Positions 59,685-64,000 of a stretch of 64,000 nt of DNA are shown here, piece after piece. The notes beneath the pieces were generated by a model. That model was given only the letters and a program-made list of their open reading frames with translations, ran no database searches and was not told where the DNA came from. The translations under genes were made by a program, and so were the position numbers. The stretch is taken from NCBI GenBank assembly GCA_949297415.1, contig CASFSV010000017.1, positions 1 through 64,000 of the forward strand. The letters run 5' to 3'. This stretch comes from an uncultured Alphaproteobacteria bacterium (GTDB lineage: Bacteria; Pseudomonadota; Alphaproteobacteria; RF32; CAG-239). Position 1 is the first letter of the stretch. Every line of letters begins with the position of its first letter.

Positions 59685-60407
59685 ATGATGTCTAAATGTT
59701 ATCTTTTTATTCGCTCTTTAATTGCTAATTTGTATTTTTATCCGGTAATGGCGGTCGCTTTTGCCGTTTGTATTATTATCGGGATGTGTTCTCGCAAAGC
59801 TATGATTAAACTTTGGGATAAATATCTCCACAAACTGATTTGGGGCGGTATGCTCAAACTTTGCGGTATTACCGTTGAAGTGCGCGGAAAAGAATTTATC
59901 ACTCCGAACGTTATTTTTGCCAGCAAACATGAGTCTGCTTTTGAAACCTATGCCTATACCGGTATTATCCCTAATTCCGTTTTTGTGCTTAAAAAAGAAT
60001 TAACTTATATTCCTCTGTTTGGGTGGGGACAGGCACTCTATGGTATGATACCCGTAGACAGAGGCGCTGGCGCAAAAGCAATGAAAGGTATGGTTAAAGA
60101 AGCTCAGAAAAGGGTCGCTGATGGGCGTTCTATTATCATCTTTCCTGAAGGTACTCGCTGTAAACACGGTCAAGTCAAAGGGTATAAATCCGGTATTGTC
60201 TTTTTGGCCGAAAATCTTGATATGCCGATTGTGCCTGTCGCTCTTAACTCTGATTTGGTTTGGTCTAAAGCCTCGTTCATTCGTAAACCGGGGAAAGTTA
60301 TCTTCCAATTCTTACCGCCGATGAATATCAAAGATTTTGCCGGAAAGAAAGAATTTATGGCAGAACTCCAAAATCGTATTGAAACGGCTTGTGCTCAATT
60401 AGGTTAG
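59685..60407 (+). CDS. plsC: 1-acyl-sn-glycerol-3-phosphate acyltransferase
   Basis: 240 residues. PlsC adds the second acyl chain to make phosphatidic acid at the inner membrane. An N-terminal TM segment (YFYPVMAVAFAVCIIIGM) precedes the acyltransferase domain. The first motif reads KHESAFET, so the usual H-x4-D is H-x4-E here, a form also seen in some proteobacterial PlsC proteins. The other motifs are intact: MIPVDRGAGAKAMKGM, IIIFPEGTRCKHG and PIVPVALNSDLVW. It closes the ftsE-ftsX-DUF218-plsC series, 15 bases after the previous gene. Confidence 0.93.
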   Translation: MMSKCYLFIRSLIANLYFYPVMAVAFAVCIIIGMCSRKAMIKLWDKYLHKLIWGGMLKLCGITVEVRGKEFITPNVIFASKHESAFETYAYTGIIPNSVFVLKKELTYIPLFGWGQALYGMIPVDRGAGAKAMKGMVKEAQKRVADGRSIIIFPEGTRCKHGQVKGYKSGIVFLAENLDMPIVPVALNSDLVWSKASFIRKPGKVIFQFLPPMNIKDFAGKKEFMAELQNRIETACAQLG

Positions 60408-60435
60408 CCATAATGCTTGCAAACTAATTTCGGTT

Positions 60436-61623
60436 ATGGTTGGTATGAATAAGGGGGATAGTCTTTATAAGCAAACGGTGACAGAACAAACGGCGGGAGT
60501 AGGGAATATTGCCGTTGGATTGCCTGATGATGATAAACTGGCTGTTTATATCCATTTCCCTTATTGCAAAAGTCGATGTCCTTATTGCGACTTCTTTCGT
60601 GCCGTTCTTCCGAAATCGTTTGATGAAAATGCTCTTGTTCAGCGATATCTCTCTGATATTGCCTATTTTGCTGATTTATTTGCACAAAAGCAAACCGTTA
60701 AATCTGTCTTTTTTGGTGGGGGAACTCCTTCCTTATTATCTCCTCTGGCGGTTGATGTTGTCTTAAACGAACTGCAAAAGAAATTTAATGTTGCTCATCA
60801 TGTGGAAATTTCTTTGGAAGCTAACCCTAATACTTTTGAACGTGATAAATTTTTGGCGTTTCATCATGCCGGTATCAATCGTCTTTCTCTAGGCGTGCAA
60901 GCTCTTCATTCAGAAGATTTGAAAAAACTCGGACGTACTCACTCTTTATCCGATGCACTTACGGCGATGGAGCTGGGATCTAAGACTTTTCCGAAATTTT
61001 CGATTGACTTAATCTATGCTCGTCCCGGGCAACAATGGGATAATTGGCAAAGGGAAATTGATACCGCGCTGCAATTTGACCTTTCGCATATTTCTTTATA
61101 TGAACTCTCTATTGAAGAGGGAACGCCTTTTTATCGCAAAAATGTTCAGCCTATGGACGAGGAAAATTCTCTATCCCTCTATAACAACACGGTTTCTTAT
61201 TTGCGCTCGCTGGGATTTCAACGTTATGAAGTATCTAACTTTGCCAAATCAGTTTCTGCTCAAAGCATCCATAATTTGACTTATTGGCAAGGCGGTGACT
61301 ACATCGGTATCGGGGAAGGAGCGCACGGTCGTCTTCGGCTTAACGGACAAATTTTTGCGACCTTAGACGGACAACTTGCGGAAAATTTATCTCCTTATGA
61401 AAGAGCCCTTGAACTTCTCTTAATGGGACTTCGTATTGAGGATGGAATTTCTGAAAATCGTTTTTATAATGCTTGTGGAATACATTTATTTGACTTTTTG
61501 TCAAAAAAAATGACAAAAAGACTTGCGCAATTAAATTTATTGTGTTATGATGACGCCAACATTAAACTTACGGACAAGGGTTTTATCCTTTTGGACGAAA
61601 TTATTTTAGAGTTAGTAAGTTAA
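60436..61623 (+). CDS. hemW: HemW-like radical SAM protein
   Basis: 395 residues. The motif YCKSRCPYCDFFRA carries the CX3CX2C iron-sulphur ligands, preceded by LAVYIHFP. HemW-type features follow: VFFGGGTPSLLSP, EISLEANPNTFERDKF, INRLSLGVQALHSEDLKKLG, FSIDLIYARPGQQWDNW and GIGEGAHGRLRLNG. HemW is a haem chaperone, formerly annotated as an oxygen-independent coproporphyrinogen oxidase. The start is uncertain: about 35 residues precede the usual N-terminus and no Shine-Dalgarno is seen. Confidence 0.93.
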   Translation: MVGMNKGDSLYKQTVTEQTAGVGNIAVGLPDDDKLAVYIHFPYCKSRCPYCDFFRAVLPKSFDENALVQRYLSDIAYFADLFAQKQTVKSVFFGGGTPSLLSPLAVDVVLNELQKKFNVAHHVEISLEANPNTFERDKFLAFHHAGINRLSLGVQALHSEDLKKLGRTHSLSDALTAMELGSKTFPKFSIDLIYARPGQQWDNWQREIDTALQFDLSHISLYELSIEEGTPFYRKNVQPMDEENSLSLYNNTVSYLRSLGFQRYEVSNFAKSVSAQSIHNLTYWQGGDYIGIGEGAHGRLRLNGQIFATLDGQLAENLSPYERALELLLMGLRIEDGISENRFYNACGIHLFDFLSKKMTKRLAQLNLLCYDDANIKLTDKGFILLDEIILELVS

Positions 61624-61685
61624 GTTTTTTTCTATTTAATTTTGGTCGTTTGACCGTAAAACACATTTTAAGGAGATTTTCAGTT

Positions 61686-62204
61686 ATGAGAAAAATTTTG
61701 GCAGCCGTAGCGGTTTTGCTATTGGCGGGTTGTTGTTGTAATCCTAATTATGTTCCGACTTATCGTAGAGATAATCCGAAAATTGAGCCTAAACCTGTTT
61801 ATTATCAACAATATACCACACAGCAACCAACTTATATCTACTATAAACGCAAAGCTACATATACCTATTATGACCAACCAACCTATGCTTACTATAGTCA
61901 AGAACCGACATACACTTATTATCGCGCTCCCAAAGGTGAGGTTATGCATGTGGCCGGTTTCGATATTCAACAAGGACAGCAAATGCGCGATTTCTTCGAT
62001 GATTTTGAAGAACCTATGCACGCTCAATATATCGGAAATAATACCGTCAGATGGGTTTACTATATAGATTATGACTATGAGGATAATGAAGGCGATATTG
62101 TTCGTTATAGCGACTTAGGTGATTATCAACCACATTCTTTGTGCTCTTTGACTGTCGAATTTTATCGCACTTATGTTACTACGGCTTATACGAACTGCTA
62201 CTGA
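61686..62204 (+). CDS. Tyr-rich SmpA-like lipoprotein
   Basis: 172 residues from ATG 61686 (AAGGAG at 61670-61675). Lipoprotein signal MRKILAAVAVLLLAGC. Residues about 42-80 hold four TY.YY units (PTYIYY, ATYTYY, PTYAYY, PTYTYY) spaced 9-11 residues. The C-terminal ~90 residues (GFDIQQGQQMRDFFDDF, NNTVRWVYYIDYDYEDN, CSLTVEFYRTYVTTAYTNCY) align with the lipoprotein at 63272, with the W-x-YY core of SmpA/BamE-like folds. Outer-membrane or surface location is likely. Function unknown. Confidence 0.7.
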   Translation: MRKILAAVAVLLLAGCCCNPNYVPTYRRDNPKIEPKPVYYQQYTTQQPTYIYYKRKATYTYYDQPTYAYYSQEPTYTYYRAPKGEVMHVAGFDIQQGQQMRDFFDDFEEPMHAQYIGNNTVRWVYYIDYDYEDNEGDIVRYSDLGDYQPHSLCSLTVEFYRTYVTTAYTNCY

Positions 62205-62226
62205 TTTCTAACTCGGTGATTGTATA

Positions 62227-63144
62227 ATGGGTTTACCTATCACTTCTCCCAAAGGGGCGCTCAGAATCGAAAATATGTTGCGCCCCTATAAACGTGGTGA
62301 AAAAGAAATTACACTTGATGTCGGACTCGATGTACTGATGTCTACCAACTATGCTCGCAGTGTGCGGGATATGTTGCTGTGTATTGAAAAAATACCGATT
62401 GATAAGCAACGAGAATTTGAAAGTGTCGTGCTTTTTACTTTTGTTGATCGTCTGCAACCCATTGATATTCATAATATTGCACAAAATTTAGCTCAAAACG
62501 GCGGATATGAAAAGAAATTGGCTAAGCGTATTGCGCAAACAGCTTGTAAACACGGTGAGATTCTTATGTCCTCGCCAACTCCCACATATTGTCTGCAAAG
62601 TCTTGATACTGATTTTGTTCGCTTTGATGCGGATAAATATGACGGTCTTAAAGTCTTGAGAGAGAAATGCGGGATTAAAGCCGTTCCTAAATTGCCTAGT
62701 TTTATTGACTTGACTGAATGTTTAACGGTGGAAATTTACAGGCAAAATCTTCAGAATGTCAAAACATTAAAACTTGCGCCGAACTGCAATATTGAAATTA
62801 CTCATTGTCAAAACTTGCCGAATAATATCGATTTTTCGAAAGTGCAAAATATTTGTCTTAATGGGTGCGATTTACGGAATTTTGATCAGTTAATCTTGGG
62901 AAAAGGACAACAAGCTCAACTTATCGGTGTGCAAAATTTACCGTCTTTTCTTGATATATCCGGTTACGATAAAGTTCTGTTGGTTGGGGCGGATTTATCT
63001 CATCTTAAATATCTTAAGCTCAAAAAAGCTCCTCCGGCTTATTTGGAAAATTTAATTCCTAATTCTTGTCAGGTAGAAATTTTATCAAAAAATGAAGTTT
63101 TGAAACCTTCTTTTTTACAGAAATTTAAACAGCGTTTTAAATAA
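62227..63144 (+). CDS. 41-residue-repeat protein, family member 3
   Basis: 305 residues. The N-terminal module (ALRIENMLRPYKRGEKEI, STNYARSVRDMLLCIEKIP, FESVVLFTFVDRLQPIDI) matches members 1 and 2 at the opposite end of the window. Three or four repeat units follow (LPSFIDLTECL, LPNNIDFSKVQN, LPSFLDISGYDK) with a short basic C-terminus (FKQRFK). No signal peptide or TM segment. It starts 22 bases after the Tyr-rich lipoprotein, whose paralogue follows at 63272, so the three may form an operon. No Shine-Dalgarno is obvious. Function unknown. Confidence 0.78.
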   Translation: MGLPITSPKGALRIENMLRPYKRGEKEITLDVGLDVLMSTNYARSVRDMLLCIEKIPIDKQREFESVVLFTFVDRLQPIDIHNIAQNLAQNGGYEKKLAKRIAQTACKHGEILMSSPTPTYCLQSLDTDFVRFDADKYDGLKVLREKCGIKAVPKLPSFIDLTECLTVEIYRQNLQNVKTLKLAPNCNIEITHCQNLPNNIDFSKVQNICLNGCDLRNFDQLILGKGQQAQLIGVQNLPSFLDISGYDKVLLVGADLSHLKYLKLKKAPPAYLENLIPNSCQVEILSKNEVLKPSFLQKFKQRFK

Positions 63145-63271
63145 CTTATCTCTCTTTTTTAATGTTTAAATTTAAATGGATTTTCTGATTTTTTTTATTT
63201 TTTTACCTCCTTGTATCATCTTTTTTGATGATTATATCTGCCCTAAAAGGGATTTATAAGGAGAATTTTTG

Positions 63272-63613
63272 ATGAAATTACTCAAATCTAGTCTATGGGC
63301 TCTGGTTTTTATTTTAGGGGCTTGCCATTGGAACGATGATTCGAAAAATGCTTATTATCAACTTAATGGTATAGCGGTTTATAAAGGTCAAAGTATATCT
63401 GATCTTTGGCTGGCTAACGGTGCGCCTAATGTTATTAAAAATCTTAGTGACGGAGTTGTTATGTGGATTTATTATACTAATTTTCAATCTGTCGGCGGCG
63501 GAGAAATGATTTCTTATAACATACCATATCCTTCCAGCTCGGCAATTAAATGCAGTGTAAAAGTCTTGCTCCGTAACGAAAAGGTTATTTCCGCTTATTC
63601 TAATTGTGATTAG
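63272..63613 (+). CDS. SmpA-like lipoprotein
   Basis: 113 residues from ATG 63272 (AAGGAG at 63258-63263; a TTG sits just before). Lipoprotein signal MKLLKSSLWALVFILGAC. The mature part, with GIAVYKGQSISDLWLANGAP, GVVMWIYYTNFQSVGGGEM and SVKVLLRNEKVISAYSNCD, matches the C-terminal half of the lipoprotein at 61686, and its G-x-P and WxYY pattern resembles SmpA/OmlA-type folds. The Tyr repeats are absent. Function unknown. Confidence 0.72.
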   Translation: MKLLKSSLWALVFILGACHWNDDSKNAYYQLNGIAVYKGQSISDLWLANGAPNVIKNLSDGVVMWIYYTNFQSVGGGEMISYNIPYPSSSAIKCSVKVLLRNEKVISAYSNCD

Positions 63614-63619
63614 ACTAAA

Positions 63620-63655
63620 AAAACAGACCTTACCGTTTTGGATAGGGTCTGTTTT
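63620..63655. terminator. Bidirectional terminator
   Basis: AAACAGACC pairs with GGTCTGTTT with a large internal loop, flanked by A and T runs. It serves the convergent lipoprotein and ankyrin genes. Confidence 0.75.
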
Positions 63656-63670
63656 GTTTGCGGTGTGCGC

Positions 63671-64000
63671 TTACTTTTGGATGGTTGCTGCTTCGATTAG
63701 TTCTGTCAACAATTTTTTACCATCCTGATCACTTTTGATCATTTTGGCCGTACTCTCTGTCATTGCTCCATGTTGCAGCATCTTTACCATTACGGCTCTT
63801 GCTGCCTCGCGGTTTTGGCAGGTATCAAAGTAGTAGTAGTGAAAAAATAGATTGTGGAAGCAATTTGCTCCTTGCCAATCTTCTTCATTGACATCCGCTC
63901 CTTTATCTATCATCTTTTCTGCTAACGACCAGATTTGTTTGTCGGTGGCAACTTGCAAATAGGGGACATCTCCGCCAAATGGATAGTCAAGACGACCATT
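63671..64000 (-). CDS. Ankyrin-repeat protein (5' end outside window)
   Basis: The frame is open to the window edge: reading from base 64000 on the minus strand it begins NGRLDYPFGGDVPYLQVATD, so the internal TTG at 63958 is not the start. The visible 109 residues hold an ankyrin-like repeat (PYLQVATDKQIWSLAEKMID, then KGADVNEEDWQGANCFHNLF) and a second helix pair (AARAVMVKMLQHGA). Ankyrin repeats bind proteins; the partner is unknown. The C-terminal KLLTELIEAATIQK caps the array. Confidence 0.78.
   Translation of the reverse strand, partial: NGRLDYPFGGDVPYLQVATDKQIWSLAEKMIDKGADVNEEDWQGANCFHNLFFHYYYFDTCQNREAARAVMVKMLQHGAMTESTAKMIKSDQDGKKLLTELIEAATIQK

Noticed and set aside
1..64000. CRISPR arrays, rRNA genes and insertion sequences
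   Set aside because: No regularly spaced direct repeats, no rRNA sequence and no transposase frame were seen anywhere in the window.

Overview
The window looks like the chromosome of an AT-rich alphaproteobacterium, probably a host-associated lineage of the gut RF32 type. That placement is an inference from gene order and families, because no 16S gene is present. Housekeeping anchors are a LolA-like carrier, rpsF-rpsR-rplI, ybaK, rpoD, dnaG with a YqeY gene and a zinc-ribbon/DUF3426 gene, ftsE-ftsX followed by a DUF218 gene and plsC, and hemW. Most housekeeping genes have a Shine-Dalgarno sequence. Many accessory genes at 33-45 kb have clear sigma-70 type promoters but no Shine-Dalgarno.

Layout. 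1-8.7 kb: two tandem genes of a ~41-residue-repeat family (the first cut by the window edge), tRNA-Gly(CCC), an unknown gene, a LolA-like gene, a secreted protein with an HExxH motif, and a GtrII-like polytopic membrane protein. 8.85-28.2 kb: a podovirus-type virion cassette in one orientation: small and large terminase, two small membrane proteins, portal, Bbp19-like protein, scaffold, capsid, putative cement protein, gp11-like protein, a split gp12-like tail protein, gp13-like GNAT, gp14- and gp15-like proteins, and a 1712-residue gp16-position protein with a zincin motif. No integrase, repressor, replication, tail-fibre or lysis gene was recognised. The cassette has two near-consensus promoters sharing a spacer motif and about ten intrinsic terminators placed in front of its genes. 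28.2-33.1 kb: a membrane-anchored low-complexity protein, tRNA-Glu(TTC) with fragments of its 3' half repeated about 1.1 kb downstream, a perfect 17-bp palindrome between two related repeats, a GNAT gene, and an unknown gene followed by a gene remnant and a small membrane protein.

33.2-44.2 kb: accessory genes, mostly single transcription units with their own promoter and terminator. They include two related lipoproteins, a Cys-rich periplasmic protein, Hsp20, three tandem paralogous membrane proteins, ybaK, two unknown genes, the ribosomal operon and two larger unknown proteins. 44.3-53.6 kb: the rpoD/dnaG/yqeY region on the minus strand, interrupted by an opposite-strand gene for a 932-residue protein with its own consensus promoter. 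53.7-61.6 kb: ftsE-ftsX, a membrane-anchored GT2, a DUF218 protein carrying an inserted WbsX-like domain, plsC and hemW. 61.7-64 kb: two paralogous SmpA-like lipoproteins flanking a third member of the 41-residue-repeat family, and a partial ankyrin-repeat gene.

Two themes recur. One is lineage-specific paralogue families (repeat proteins, lipoproteins, small membrane proteins) placed between housekeeping operons. The other is a virion cassette that looks either degraded or domesticated and whose expression appears to be gated by transcription termination.
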